The translations under genes were made by a program, and so were the position numbers. The notes under the pieces are model-generated. The model was not told the origin of the DNA. It searched no databases and saw only the letters and a list, made by a program, of their open reading frames with translations. Below, one piece after another: positions 1 to 13,540 of a stretch of 64,000 nucleotides of DNA. The stretch's first letter is position 1; each line of letters opens with the position of its first letter. Origin of the DNA: Siphonodentalium dalli (taxonomy: Eukaryota > Mollusca > Scaphopoda > Gadilida > Siphonodentaliidae); contig CP136064.1 of the NCBI GenBank assembly GCA_032622095.1, forward strand, positions 258,519,863 through 258,583,862, read 5' to 3'.

Positions 1-289
1 ATTAGTGTAAGTTAGTTCACAATGACTAATTGTAAGAAGAGCATGAGGGTCAGCTTATCATTTTCTTAATTGTAGTCATCTACTTCATGTTGTAAGCCTG
101 CAAGTCACTTTTTAACACATTACATGTTAGAGCTCAATGCACACTATTATTCAACACATATCTGTATCCCCCGAAAAGTTTTTTTGTCATAACATCAGGC
201 ATTGCAATAAAAAGGCCTAATGCGGCCCTTTTTATTCAATGCGGCGGTGCCTGAGAACCAAAACTTTATTTTTTTTTGGCCTAATGGTA

Positions 290-1012
290 AGTCTCATTTC
301 AAGCATCATAAGCATAATCCATTGAACCAAAAGATATCTGACAATAAGTTATAAGCATTTCCAATCCATACATATATAAAAATTTCCAAAGTTATGCTTG
401 AGAAACTTGATCAAATTGACCTCTCAGTAAAATTCAAAATACTGACTCAAAGTGCCCTAGATTAGCTCTAAATGCAATGGACTTTCAAAATTTCCAGGGG
501 GAGAACCCTCACCATCAGTAGGGGGTCATCCCTCCCAAACCTTCCTCCGCTCAGGCCTTCAGGTTATGTCTTTGGCATATCATTGCCCAAAAACAGGTGT
601 CCCCAAAAAATACCTTGATCCTTCACCGAATGCGGAGGAGACAGTGGGGTTGTGAAGCCATCATTAAGAGATCGGTACAAGACGGTCACTCCAATATGTG
701 ACAGTGCAGTGGTGCTGGACTGACTCCAGTTGTCGCCAGGCCATATGGGAAATATTAAGATTATCAAAGACTATATTAGTATATAGACTAGTATATATGT
801 AAATATTGAAGCATATGTAAGATTGAATTGGAGTTTTTAGTTCCTCTGTCATTTGGGTTAACCTGATTGGGGCTAAGAAGTGCACAGTTTGGGTTACTGA
901 CAAGTATTATACAGTTATTTTTAAAGATACTGAAAAAAAAAAGTTAAGCCTACCACCTACCCTAATTTTTTTCAGCTCGTTAGCGGAAACAAATGTATTT
1001 TTTTTTTAGGCC
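290..1012. mobile_element. TIR-type repeat copy, GGCCTAA-ended
   Basis: 290-660 matches 6188-6570 (including ATTTTCCAGGGG-type and CATATCATTGCCC blocks), and 680-1010 matches the reverse complement of 6660-7065. The right end reads GTTAGCGGAAACAAA then AGGCCTTATAG. No transposase is seen. Short open frames at 564-903 are translated repeat. Confidence 0.6.
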
Positions 1013-1019
1013 TTATAGT

Positions 1020-2340
1020 AACCTAATGAACTTGTTTTACCTATGCAATTATCCTAGGCAAACTGATTTTGCCTCTGCTTTTACCTAGGCATTGCCTATT
1101 GCCAAGGCTAATTCCCAGGGCTGCGTAACCCTCCCCTAATTAGCTATTGATCAAACGACTGGCCGAATCTTCCCAGCCGAATCTTCCCGAGATCGAAAAA
1201 TACCTGGCCGAATCTTCCCGCGACCAAATCTTCCCGTTCCCCTCTGATATGAGCTTGGACATGGAAAATGCTTTAAAATGTGTCATGATTATCAACATTT
1301 CGCCAACCTCTGACTGAAAGTGCCATTTTTTGGAAGTTGTGCCCCCCCCTTTGCTGCTTCCGGCACCCCTGATGTCTCCATATTATCACTGACACTTTCA
1401 ATTTACTGAAGATTATGTAGAAGTCCAGGTGCTACCACGGCCGAGTAACTTTATAACCCTGTGCAGCGTGCTGACTCCAGACGAGAGTCCAGTAGCATTC
1501 TTTAACATGCACATATGTACATGTACCAGGGCTCTTTCACGTTAAAGGTTGACCACAAGTGGCCAAACAGGGTGAAAAAAAAGTGATTTTCAAATTACTT
1601 TTTCTTCGTTAATTCATGTTAGGAACATCATACTGGATCGTGAACTAAAGTTTCAGAGCAGTAGCAAGTGTATTTTGATTTTTCAGGTTTGGTCTATGCA
1701 GGATTCCCTCAAAATTGAAAATAATGAACAACTAATTTCTAATGTCTTAATTTTAATTATTATGCATCTCTTTCCAGAACGATATCACACGACGTTGAGC
1801 ATTGAACAATCAGAGAACATATTTATGTCAAAATTACTGAAAAAATCTTTGAATTTCGATATTTTTCAAATTTATATGTAAATTATGAACTCTTAATATC
1901 CATATTCCCTAATGGTTATTCTCTGATAATAGAAAGATGATTTAGTTGTGTAAAGATTTTACATCTCAAGGTGAATTGCATTCTTTAAGGATTGTTATGT
2001 TGAAAACATTATCAAAATCGGACAACAATTGACTCAACAAGAGCATATTTTTAAATCGCCAATTTCCACTGACTTATTCTCGGAGAGGACACCATTTTTT
2101 AACATTCATTCTCTGTAGACATCAGTCTTGTAACTAGATGATAGAAAGATTACTTATTTTCATTGCCTTGTAATATATTTTATAGAACTTGAATAGACCT
2201 GTCAAACTGAGAAACGTGAAGATAAACATATTGAGACTCTTGGAAACATGGCAAATGATAAGTTGGGGCAAAATCTGTTGTCCCATATAAAGGCCATAAC
2301 CAGTTTTTATGTATGGTACACATAGTTTCGGTCCAGCTTG
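1020..2340. other. No gene recognised
   Basis: AT-rich non-coding sequence. A short frame at 1675-1881 has no recognisable motif. A direct repetition of 'tctcggagaggacac' type phrases recurs at 2079, 8525 and 8693, suggesting old dispersed repeats. Confidence 0.5.
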
Positions 2341-2740
2341 ACTACTCATTGTCCATCCGTCTGTCTATCCATACATAGACATTTTACGCATGATGCAATA
2401 ACTCAAACATTTTCTATGCAATCAGAACTGAATTTTGAATGAGTTTCTCAGCCCAAATTGCAGTATGAGTTTGAAAATGGGTTTAATCTGATTTTTAAAT
2501 ACAAATAGGTATAGGTATGGGCCTCTTTGACTTAGAATTCATGCATGCTGCAATGACTGAAACATGTTTTATCTGATCGGAACCAAATTTGGTAATTGGG
2601 CTGTGATTTCTCAGCCCAGAATACAGACCAAGTTCCAACATGGGTTCCAATTTTTTTTTACTGGAGTTATTGCCCTTTTTCGAGGTTTCCTGATTAATAC
2701 AGGCTTCACTATATAAGAGACAAGAGACACCTACAGACAA
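2340..2740. repeat. Degenerate tandem repeat, about 150-bp unit
   Basis: Blocks beginning ACTCAAACATTTTCTATG (2401) and ACTGAAACATGTTTTATC (2554) are followed by similar TTTCTCAGCCCA phrases (2444, 2609). The style matches GTCCGTCTGTC-led repeats common in molluscs. Confidence 0.5.
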
Positions 2741-4850
2741 CGTGAATCTTTGAAATAGAGTTATTTTTTAGCTATCATATGTTAGCCCTATTATAATCTG
2801 TAATGCATTGGCATTCATAAATGAATGGAGTCTCCAATTCAATTCTAAAAGTATAAATTAGAATAGTCCATTGTCCATTGGTAGGGATTTTTTTCAGAAT
2901 ATGAGCAGACAGCGAACCCATATTTAATGTAGTACTAGGTGCACTATTTAAAATTCAAAATTATTTGCAGTCTCACTGGGTGGATTTCCATAATACATGT
3001 ACTTCGTATGGAGCATTGCCATAAGACATAGCTTATAATTTGTTCAGTTGGTCATGGTTGAGTGGATTTTAGGGGACACCGATGGGGTGAGAAGATTAAC
3101 ATTGAGGACTATGGGGTTGTCATGGATCTCATGTTGAGAACAGAAATCAATGCTTTTCTATGAATGAAACAAATCTATTGAGTGCTATAGAGCATTTGGA
3201 AAAGGGGTTAGCGGTATCTTCAGTTTATCATGTCAGGAGCTTCAGGGGGTTCTAGTCAGGAGGCATTAAAGGGTCAGATAACTCTAAATAAGATAAGTAC
3301 TTCAAAAATCTATTTATCCAGTCCAAGAAGGCAGATGAACATTGTTAATACTTGGTATGGATTATTGTGATGAACAATAGTTTCCAAGTTGTTCATCTTG
3401 TCATGGTTGATTGAAATTTAGGGGCCACAGAGTGAGCACAGAAGATTAACATTGAATATTATTGATTTTAGCGTTCAAGGTAATTATAAAACATTGTAAT
3501 GTGTGAAATCATTCTATTGGGGGCTACTTACTGTCTTTAATATGAACTATGGTAATCTGTACTGAGTGTACTAAGGGTCATAGGGGCAGAATCTTCATCA
3601 TATTATGGTGTATAAACATTGTATAGATAATACATTTGTTACTTGTATGGTCTCAACTATTTTCTTGAGAGCTATACTGACTACCAGGGTATGAACTTTG
3701 TTCATTTATCTCAGGTTGAAGGTCCTAGGGTATTCCAATATTATTATATGCCTATCAATGTCAATTTGTCAAAGTGAGACTACTAATGCAAATTGGCACA
3801 AGGGCCAACAAATTCCAATAATTTTAGAATTTGTGTTATTATGTACATTTGTCTATACTAATATATTAGTACATAACAAAATATATAAGTCTCTATAATT
3901 CAACATTAAAACTGTAGATTATGATTCCAATCATAGCTTTTTACTATCGCCGAGGGATGGGTTAAACATCTGCCGATCATGATCAGCCTCTTGTTAATAA
4001 TCGGATATTTGTGAAAATACGATTATTTTAATTTATGTACTAACTTGTACTAAATATCACTTCCATATTATAAACAAATATCTTTGTTTACAATGCTAAA
4101 TTTATCCAGTTAAAAAGTAACAACTTATAGTATACTTAGAGAAGACAACTTTAATTTCAGTTTTGTATGTCTTAGTCTTGTTGTCGTTTTCTCTGAGAAA
4201 ATTAACATAAATAACACATGGAATATTCCTTTAATATTGCAAGTAAGTACAGATACTCTGTAATCTGTTAAAAAATATGTCCTCTCCGATAATTCAAGAC
4301 ATTTATATTTAACTATTGAGAAACACATGTTTTATGAACAACACTTCCATCAAACCACATGTAATCACTGACATGATTATAAATAATCAAGAAATTCTTC
4401 AGAATGACAATTTATTCAGACTATTGCAGTTGAGCAGACATGAATTGCCTCAAAGGAAATGAATGAAATAACACAGTAGCTCAAATTGGACACAGTTAGA
4501 GATGGGCGGTTGTGAAGAGTTGAGTCTCGGTTTCGGTTTTTATTAATAAAAATGACTAATGTGAACAAAATATAATTACGCTTCATCATATTACAAAGAA
4601 AACACACCAATTTTATCACCATAACTTGTGAGGTACATGTCCTTTTATAATTGTAAATTAGTATCATATTGTTACTATTACATGTATATTGTTAATGTCC
4701 ATGTCGAGTGGCAGTGCTAGAATGCAAGTGAGTCTGTGTATTGTGTATGACTGCAATTCAGCATCATATGATCATAAGTGTGAAATAATATAATGATCAT
4801 TTATATTGGCATAAAACTAATGTGTGTGACTAGATATATGTGTATTGTTA
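2741..4850. other. No gene recognised; weak direct repeat
   Basis: Two segments near 3045-3130 and 3395-3480 share GTCATGGTTGA and GAAGATTAACATTGA blocks about 350 bases apart. The rest shows no coding signal or clear element. Confidence 0.45.
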
Positions 4851-4857
4851 TGATTTG

Positions 4858-4877
4858 GGGGGGGGGGGGGGGGGGGG
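4858..4877. repeat. Poly-G tract
   Basis: About 20 consecutive G bases. Length may be unreliable in sequencing. Confidence 0.9.
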
Positions 4878-4879
4878 AT

Positions 4880-5155
4880 GAGTATTTTATTAATTAACAG
4901 TTAACGTTGTAGGGGGCACATGGGAGAGATGAGTAATTTGTTAGTGGACAGTTAATGTTGTAGTGGGTTGGGGAACAGTCAACGTTGTAGGGGAGTGGTG
5001 GAGAGATAAGTAATCTATTAGTTGACAGTTAACATTGTAGGGGATGCGGGGGAGAGATGAGTTGTTATAGGGGCACGGGGGAGAGATGAGTAATTTATTA
5101 GTTGACAGTTAACATTTTAGGGGGCGCGGTGGAGAGATGAGTAATTTATTAGTTG
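4880..5155. repeat. Imperfect minisatellite with GGAGAGATGAGTAATTTATT core
   Basis: The phrases GGGAGAGATGAGTAATTT and TTAGTTGACAGTTAACATT with TGTAGGGG recur about five times with variable spacing (roughly 55-65 bp). Confidence 0.75.
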
Positions 5156-5250
5156 GCTTCATGGTCTTTGTTGGGAAATGTCAGGACCCCCTATTTCAAA
5201 CTGAAGTTCACACCCCCTGAACCAAGCAAAAGTTTGAGCTGGGAATATTC

Positions 5251-5427
5251 ATGTCTCATGAGTGGACCTAACACCCCATGAATGGACCTAACACCCCATG
5301 AGTGGACCTTACACCCCATGAATGGACCTAACACCCCATGAATGGACCTAACACCCCATGAGTGGACCTTACACCCCATGAATGGACCTAACACCCCATG
5401 AGTGGACCTTACACCCCATGAATGGAA
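5251..5427. repeat. 20-bp minisatellite, about nine copies
   Basis: The unit AATGGACCTAACACCCCATG alternates with AGTGGACCTTACACCCCATG. A 102-residue open frame on the minus strand is only the translated repeat. Confidence 0.93.
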
Positions 5428-5552
5428 ATTTTGTGTTATCACAGGCCCACTTTCGATGTCCTGTTGGACGTTTTGTAACCAGAAAATTTGAAGTGGCAAG
5501 TCGTTTTCTGTTGATTACTAGTTAGTGTTGGTATCTATATCATAGTATGTAG

Positions 5553-7353
5553 CTTAGGCCTAAACAAATAATACGTTTGTTTCCGCTAACCCGACCGACC
5601 CTATTTTAAACCGCCGACCCTAAACTTTTTATTGCCATTGCAAAAAAAAAAAAATTGGACCAAAAAAAAAAAAAAAAAAAAAAAAATTATTAAAATTTTT
5701 TTGTTTTTAATTTAGGTCCCAATTCATATCATAACAAGATGAAAAACATTTATATATTTATATATATTGACATAAGAAATTTAAGTTTACAAAAAGATTT
5801 AAGTTTAACAGTTGGAATCATACTGTAAAGTATGTTTGGCTTAAATTTATCTAGCTTTCATCTGTGAAAACTTCAAATAATTTGAGTTCAGGTACGGTAT
5901 GTTATCATTCAGCGTTCATACTTCAGTATTTCAATCAATTACAGCACAGGAACATTAACAATTTGATCAAATCAACCTGGTTATCAAGTGTGATCTCATA
6001 ATACCAAATGAAAAATTAACATAGAGATTAGTACCATATATAGTCATTACTATCTTAATACATGTACATTGTTTCTGTACTACATGCACATGTAGGATTT
6101 CTGTATTACATGTACATGTAGTATATTATGTACGGTATGTGTCTCACTTGAATTTTATAAAATAGCCTATTTATGAATTAGAGTGATGATGGCAAGTCTA
6201 ATTTCAAGCAGGATAAGGCTTCCGATAAGCATAATCCATAGAACCAAAAGATATCTGACAATAACTTATAAGCATTTCCAATCCATACATATATAAAAAG
6301 CTCCAAAGTTATGCTTGAGAAACTTGATAAAATTGACCTCTCTGTAAAATTCAAAATACTGACTCAAAGAGCCTTAGATTAGATCTAAATGCAATGGATT
6401 TTCAAAAATTTTCCAGGGGAAGAACCCCCACCATCATCAGGGGGTCACCCTTCCCAAACATTCCTCCGATCAGGCCTTCAGGTTATGCCTTCGGCATATC
6501 ATTGCCCAAAAACAGGCGTCCCCAAAAAATACCTAGATCCTTCACTGAACGCGGAGAAGGTGGTGTTGTGAAGCCATCCTTATCCTAGGCATAAGTACAT
6601 AGTTTGGGTTATTGACAAGTATTATACAGTTATACTGAAGAAAAAAAAGTTAACAAAAAAAAAAAGTTAAGCCTACCTACCTTAGGCCTAAACAAATAAT
6701 ACCTTTGTTTCCGCTAACGAGCTAAACAAAATTAGGGTAGGTAGGTAGGCTTAACTTTTTTGTTTTTGTTAACTTTTTTTCTCCAGTAATCTTTAAAAAT
6801 AACTGTATAATACTTGTCAATAACCCAAACTATGCACTTCTTAGCCCCAATCAGGTTAACCCAGATGACAGAGGAACTAGAAACTCCAATTCAATCTTAC
6901 ATATGCTTTAATATTTACATATATACTAGTCTATATACTAAGATAGTCTTTGATAATCCTAATATTTCCTATATGGTCTGGCGACAACTGGAGTCAGTCC
7001 AGCACCACTGCACTGTACACATATTGGAGTGACCGTCTTGTACCGATCTCTTAAGGATGGCTTCACAACACCACCTTCTCCACATTCAGTACCTGAACTC
7101 AAATTATTTGAAGTTTTCACAGATGAAAGCTAGATAAAGCCAAACATACTTTACAGTATGATTCCAACTGTTAAACTTAAATCTTTTTGTAAACTTAAAT
7201 TTCTTATGTCAATATATATAAATATATAAATGTTTTTGTTTTTTTTTGGTCCAAATTTTTTTTTTTCCAATGGCAATAAAAAGTTTAGGGTCGGCGGTTT
7301 AAAATAGGGTCGGTCGGGTTAGCGGAAACAAACGTATTTTTTGTTTAGGCCTT
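5553..7353. mobile_element. 1.8-kb fold-back element with long terminal inverted repeats
   Basis: The left arm from TAGGCCTAAACAAATAATAC (5555) through 5900 is the reverse complement of 7087-7352, ending TTTAGGCCTTAT. Arms share GTTTCCGCTAACCCGACCG. The centre (about 6180-7065) is a second inverted element related to 290-1012. No transposase is seen. A poly-A tract lies at about 5662-5686. Confidence 0.8.
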
Positions 7354-9590
7354 ATCAGTTAGTTAATCATGCATGGCATGTGGAATTCAAATTGTGCATA
7401 CTATGGACAAAGTAAAGGTATTCTATATGTAATATATCATAACATACCACAATACAACATCCTGTTCATGCAAAGTCATTCCATGGGCTTCATTTTGTGT
7501 TTTATATAATATCTGTTGTAAATTGCGATTAACATGCATGCGAAAAAAATACAAAGCCCTGCACTTGCTAACAATCAGCACAAACTTTCCGAGTTTTCTA
7601 TCGCAAATCTTGCATGTTTATGGGGAAGATAACTATTATTTGAGTTAATATTTAGATGTAAATGATATTTCTGGGTTTTATATATATGAAACGAGCGATT
7701 AAATCACATAATTGAATGTGAGACAACATTTATAAGATTTTTATTAACACATCCTGAATTTTGTATGCACCACAGTAAAATTGTGATCTGGCAATCCGAT
7801 CATTGTTGTGTTCTTGTGACGAAAAACCATTCTAATTGATGCGCCAAAATCGGATTCAGTAACTTGTCAATTCTTGAGAAAGAGAACGACATTCGAAAAC
7901 AGTGTATTTTGTGCTATCAAACCGGACGATATAACTCCGAACCGGACACCGAACGAGGAACCTGATTGCATCGATTGTAGTCTGTGGTTATACAGCTTGT
8001 AAATATTAAAGAGAACACATCTCCATTTCACCCAGAGACTTCGAATCGACCCATGTGCGACCGCCATCGTTGAGATGAACTTGTTCGAATCGATTCGATT
8101 CGAATCAACCACGGAAAACATCGATGTTTAATGTAAATATCAACAAAAACACGTGCTTCCGGTCAGCGAAGAGGAACGATAACTCGTGATCTTCCGGTAT
8201 TGCATAAGATCGTATTAAATTTGACTTTCCGTTAGAGTGACGATGTGGCTTTGCGAAAAATATATAAATATATCAAAGATATTATTTATCTCGCGAGGTG
8301 AATCATAAAATGGAACCACGTGTACATAGTTTGGTTAATATCAGTGTGGTCGGTCGGTTTATAGATTGATTTTTTTTATTTAAAACCAATAAAATGAACT
8401 TGGGTCGGGGGGTTTTGAAGACGGTCAGTCGGGTTACGGGAAACACGCATCATTTTTGTTTTGGCCTTATAGTTTAATATAAACCAATGTTTTCCAGAAA
8501 ATCTCTGGGTTCTATGCTTGAATTCTCGGAGAGGACATTTTTTTTAACATTTAATGAGCTGCTGTACGAAATCAGGATGGTTCAGCCCACCAATTAAAGT
8601 TTATACACCCTCAATACTAGTGACAGTTTACCCACGAATCCACGATACAAAATGATTTTCTCATTTCATTAGTATTAGCAGTTGACAAAGATTCTCGGAG
8701 AGAACAGATTTTAACGGAATTTCTGTGCACATATTTTGGAGAATTGAATATAATTTAAATAGGATAATACACAGAAAAAGATTTTTACCGTTGATCTTCT
8801 ATACCATGAAATGTCCAACTGAACTATATTCCTGATCCATGGCTATTGTGAATTGCGTTAATGAAATGCTTTATTTTAGATTCATATTCTGTAAATCATT
8901 TAACGGAATTTCTCAATAACCTTTAAATTCAAATATCATCAAACTGAATTCACGAAATCACTCAAAATTTTCACCACACGATCAACCAGACATAAGCTAA
9001 AGGTTAAATGAGGACATTTTTGGCAAACCCATAACTACAAATAAATATAAGGAAAACAATATCATCACAGCAATGGTTGGCCACTCAAAATATGCCAAAA
9101 TTGGTACCCCATCACCCTATAATTTTGTTAAATTTTCAAATGTAGTAGTGAAATTTTGCCTGCAGGTTGGGCTGGGTGTCAGTACTACAGAAATATTATT
9201 ATGACACTCCAAACACAATGACAAATGCATAATTTTCCCTCCTAGTATGAAGCTCCAGTCTATTTTAATAAATTATAAAAATAACCAAAAAATAAATATG
9301 CTTTTAAGTTTTTAAATCTCATGCGCCTCCACATAATCCTCAGCACATTGAGCTAATTTGAGGGCGATGGAGTACCAAGTAGATGTAGATGTCCTATCCG
9401 GAAAATTCATTTTGTCAACCATTATTCGAAAGAGCCCACCATGGCACCAATGCATGTACGCGGGTCAGCTATTAATGTCCGTACTGTACCCACGACAACA
9501 TACCTGAACAAATGTTGTAATGCCTACTAATGGGGGGCACTTATACGTCTGAAAGGATACTGTGCCGTACAAGATTCAGATTCAGATTCG
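7354..9590. other. No gene recognised; decayed GGCCTTA-ended repeat at 8340-8470
   Basis: 8348-8470 resembles the end of the 5553-7353 element (GGTCGGTCGG, GGGTTACGGGAAACA, TTGGCCTTATAG) with many changes. The remainder is AT-rich. A minus-strand frame at 7867-8121 has no known motif. Confidence 0.5.
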
Positions 9591-9604
9591 GGGGGGGGGG
9601 GGGG
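9591..9604. repeat. Poly-G tract
   Basis: Run of about 14 G bases. Confidence 0.85.
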
Positions 9605-10650
9605 TCATCATTTTGCATTCGGATCTTTAATTTATAATTATTATTCTTTTAAGTTTTACTTTTAGTTTATTCAGTGATCTCGAATGAGACTTTTTAGCCT
9701 GACACTAATGACAGTGACAAACTTGGTATCTGACCCGAGTTCTGATTTTTGTCAGAATACCCTGACCCGGTTCCGATCCTTGGTCCGCTAGCACGAGAGA
9801 CGACATCCTTACTGAGTCAGAGACTCAGACAAGAATACTATTAAAGTAAAAATAAATAAAAAATAGATTCATTTCGGTGATTTTTAACGGTCCTACTAAA
9901 CAACGAACACAAACGAACACAAACGAACATAAACGAACACAGGTCTAAAAAGCGGAATAGAAGGGTGAAATTTGGTTTGTGGGTACGTGTGGGTCCATTA
10001 TATGTGTATGTGGTGTTATTTCCAACTTTGATGACTTATTTTTCGAGTTATAAGCATTATTTGAATGCAAAGCTACTAAACAACGAACACAAACGAACAT
10101 GAGATTAGCCGTATTGCAAAGGTGTTAATAAAGGTGTTAATTAACTACCGCCTTCTCTATGGCTTATACTCTGTCTCTTTGTCACTGAGTTGTTTTGACT
10201 TAGTTAGTTTGTCTTATTATTACTTCGTTTAACTTCCCTGGCATCACACTGCTCTTTGAGTAGAGCTTTAGGTACTAGAATCAAAGTTTGTTTTATATAC
10301 AATCGAATATTTATATATTATTTTACACTGACTCAGCCCTGGCGGAACGATGGGCAGAGTTTGTTCTCCTTGAAGTCAGTGCATGGATGAAAATGGCTCC
10401 AGCAAAATGTTGCATTATTTAAATCATTAAAATCAAGTAATGCACTTATTTGATATGAATCCAAGAAGTCTATATGTTATTTTATCACATGATTAGCACT
10501 ATTTTCCTATGTAATATTCGAGCGTAATAGACACGTGTAATATCGTTGCGTGCAATGACGTCACGCTGCTCTTTGGGACAAAGTTCTCTGTCTGTTAATT
10601 ATTGTTGTTTTCGATAAAAATTAAGCGATTATATGACCATGTGATAAAAA

Positions 10651-10793
10651 GTATCTCAAACTCGTTCTATTTTATACGTAATTTATCAACCTCGTAAACT
10701 AAATTCTATTTGAGCCTCGGTAAACCTCGACTCAAATCGAATTTAGTGAACTCGGTTGATAAATTCCGTATAAAATAGAAACTCATGTGAGAT
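10651..10793. repeat. Imperfect palindrome inside the 2.4-kb element
   Basis: TCTATTTTATACGTAATTTA near 10664 is mirrored by AATTCCGTATAAAATAGAAA near 10762, with further pairing inward (ACTAAATTCTATTTGAG with CTCAAATCGAATTTAGTGA). Arms are about 60 bp. Confidence 0.75.
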
Positions 10794-11167
10794 CCTATAT
10801 GTATATTTACATACTATATGCTAACTTTCTGTCGTTTATTGGTGATCGTCTTGGTTTTTGATGTCTTCACTCTTTCCTTTTTTTATTGTCCATTTTTTTT
10901 TTGCGAGAGCGGTAGTTTTGGGTATAGTTAATTGCCATCAGTTGAAGTTTGGAATTTGGAATTGTCACTCACAAAATTAAGAAGTCTTCGCATTAGTCTG
11001 TCTTGTTGTTCGGCCGTCAAATTTGTTCAAATTTCGTGTCTCACTTCCAAAGATGATGCAATGCCTGATAATGTAAAATCCCCTCCACTCGAATGTCACG
11101 CAGTTATCAGTCACTGTTTCATTTAAATTGTCTGTAAACTCAGTCAATTTTTTTGTTAATTATAGTA

Positions 11168-11507
11168 TTAAAGGCACGGGAGGCCTTAGTTGTCGAAAAT
11201 ATTCATATTTGTTCCAATCACCGTAAACAGAAAAAACACTAAAACGCATACAGTTTCGTTCATCGTGTAAACAGCATGCTATCATAAAGACCTACTATAT
11301 ATTACCTAAGCAAGAGCCTGATTGTGTTACAGAAGACAGCACCGTACGTGTTACTGGCTAATCACACACAAATGATATAAACAATCTTTATTAGTTCTTA
11401 TTTGTATACGGACAAAGTCTGTCTACTTTTTGCTTTTTGTGTCGGTTTTTGACCGTTGGAAATTTTTCACAGCATATACCCACTGCCAAGGACTCCCGCA
11501 CCTTTAA
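11168..11507. mobile_element. 340-bp MITE with TTAAAGG ends nested in the 2.4-kb element
   Basis: The left end TTAAAGGCACGGGAGGCCTT pairs with the right end reading AAGGACTCCCGCACCTTTAA. It is non-coding. Confidence 0.75.
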
Positions 11508-12633
11508 TGCTTTCATAATTGTTATTTGTCCAATATTTCGGAATTGTTGAATTTTGTTTTCTAGCATTGAAAACTTTCGTCTTTAGTCTTTCCATAAATG
11601 TAAGGTATCGTCTGTTGTCACATATATTTGTCAATTATGTCTGTCTGTATTTCGTCATAAATGATTTTGTTTTCTATTGTTACCAAGACGCTCTCGCTAT
11701 TGAATACTTTTCCATCTTATTGACAGTTTGATCACTGTCTGTTTTACTTAAATTACGATTGAGATTTTGCTTAAGATGCCTGGTACATAGCGTATGCGTG
11801 TATCAGGAAAGCAAGCAGATATACTGCGGCATTTACCAGAGTGATCTCCGAGACTGAGAAAATATATATAGTCATCTCAGAGACTGACAACAATGACTCA
11901 CTCAAATGTTTTGTTAGCTATGCATTAAAACGCCGACCTCTGATGTTTCGCCGTGTTTTTATTGCCATCAGTGATAAAATTGACAATCATCTTGCAGTAA
12001 AAATAAAAACAAGGAGACAGAGTAAGCCGTAGTTAATTAACACCTGCATGGTAACCTCTGCACTGCCGCTAATCTTATGTTCGTTTGTGTTCGTTGTTTA
12101 GTAGTTTTGTATTCAAATAATGGTAATAACTCAAAAAATAAATCATCAAAGTTGGAAATAACACCACATACACATAGAATGGACCCACGCGCACCCATAA
12201 ACCAAATTTCACCCTTCTACTCCGCTTTTTGGACCTGTGTTCGTTTGTGTTCGTTTATGTTCGTTTGTGTTCGTTGTTTAGTAGGACCCATTTTTAAACT
12301 GACAACCTATACTGGCTATAGTCAAAATTAGACGATTAGACAATATTAACACAAGACAATTACAGGTTGTATTACTGCGTCGGGGTGGGTTAAAAGCTAC
12401 ATTGCTCTATTCGGAGACGATCATGTCGGTTTTTGTGTGTTTAGGGCGGAAAATTTAGTACTAAAACCATCAATAAACTTTTACCTGTCAGACATATTTT
12501 CATTTTTGCCGCTCGGTTTAAAATTGACCAATGAGATTGCGGTATACTTTTCTTCGAAAAACTTCATTTTAGAAACTCGGAAGTGGATCATTTACTTTCG
12601 GAAGCCAAGATCCACAAAAAGTCATAATGCAAA

Positions 12634-13080
12634 TTAAAGGTACTCAATCGGATTTTAATGCTCCCCATATAATCAAATCCAACAACAATAATTGTTTTAA
12701 ATGCCACTTCAGTTATCAGAATCGATTAATTGCCCAAAAATAATGCTAACCACAGTCAACTATAGTATAAAATTGCCCAAAACGTGTTATTTATCAACAT
12801 TTTGTTCAACGAAATATGGCCGGATTGTCAAATGTCTAACACCAAAGCCACTTGATGTTGGAGTTATCCATCTTCATCTGCAATTTGGCCTGAGGCCGTC
12901 GGCATGACGAATAATTGCCAGGCCGCCAAAAATGACATATCTCGGGAAAAAATACATTTCAAAAATCGATATCTGCATGATCACACTGAGTTTTTGATGG
13001 GTGGATTCGTCGACTCGAATCAAATATTTTTTACCCCCGAATCCAAAAAGATAGTAATTTGGAAGCGTTAATCGGATTAT
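12634..13080. mobile_element. MITE copy A, ends AAAGGTACTCAATC
   Basis: The left end TTAAAGGTACTCAATCGGAT and a right region with ATAGTAATTTGGAAGC then ATCGGATTAT match copies at 14831-15316 and 15317-16020. Frames at 12701-12907 are repeat-derived. Confidence 0.7.
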
Positions 13081-13285
13081 GCAGTTTTAACAGAATTGTT
13101 TGACTAAGTTCAACTTGTATTAACAATTTGTTAATAATAATACAAACAAGTTACCGTGCTATAAGTAACATTAGTGCAGGTGGTGGCTCTATGTTTGTGT
13201 CGTCGATCATGGTTATGAAGACAGTGGCGTTGGTGCTCACACAGAGCGACATTTTACGGCAGCATGGAACCACAATACCACTTCA

Positions 13286-13540
13286 TTTACTATCTTGATT
13301 AATCAGTTTACTATCTTGATAATCAACTTAGCTATCTTTATTAATCAACTTACTATCTTGATTACTCAACTTATAGCTATCTTGATTAATCAACTTACTA
13401 TAATGATTAATCAACTGAGCTATCTTGATTACTCAACTTAGCTATTTTGATTAATCAACTTCCTATCTTAATTAATCAACTTAATATCTTGATTACTCAA
13501 CTTAGCTTTCTTGATTAATCAACTTACTTTCATGAATGAT
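13286..13540. repeat. Minisatellite of about 22 bp (TATCTTGATTAATCAACTTA)
   Basis: About 11 imperfect units of TATCTTGATTAATCAACTTA with ACT/AGCT variations. Confidence 0.92.

Larger units (their letters stand above)
9888..12289. mobile_element. 2.4-kb non-autonomous DNA element, hAT-like 8-bp target duplication
   Basis: Terminal inverted repeats of about 250 bp start GGTCCTACTAAACAACGAAC and end with its complement GTTTAGTAGGACC. ATTTTTAA flanks both sides (9880-9887 and 12290-12297), an 8-bp duplication. Arms contain AACGAACACA tandem units. No transposase domain is seen. Two smaller inverted elements are nested inside. Confidence 0.88.

Noticed and set aside
5191-5499. 102-codon minus-strand frame with SWGVRSIHGVLGP repeats
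   Set aside because: It is a translation of the 20-bp minisatellite at 5251-5427, open only because the unit lacks stops.
7867-8121. 84-codon minus-strand frame as a possible small gene
   Set aside because: No homology that I recognise, a low-complexity start (SNRIDSNKF from GAATCGATTC repeats), and no supporting splice or promoter signal.
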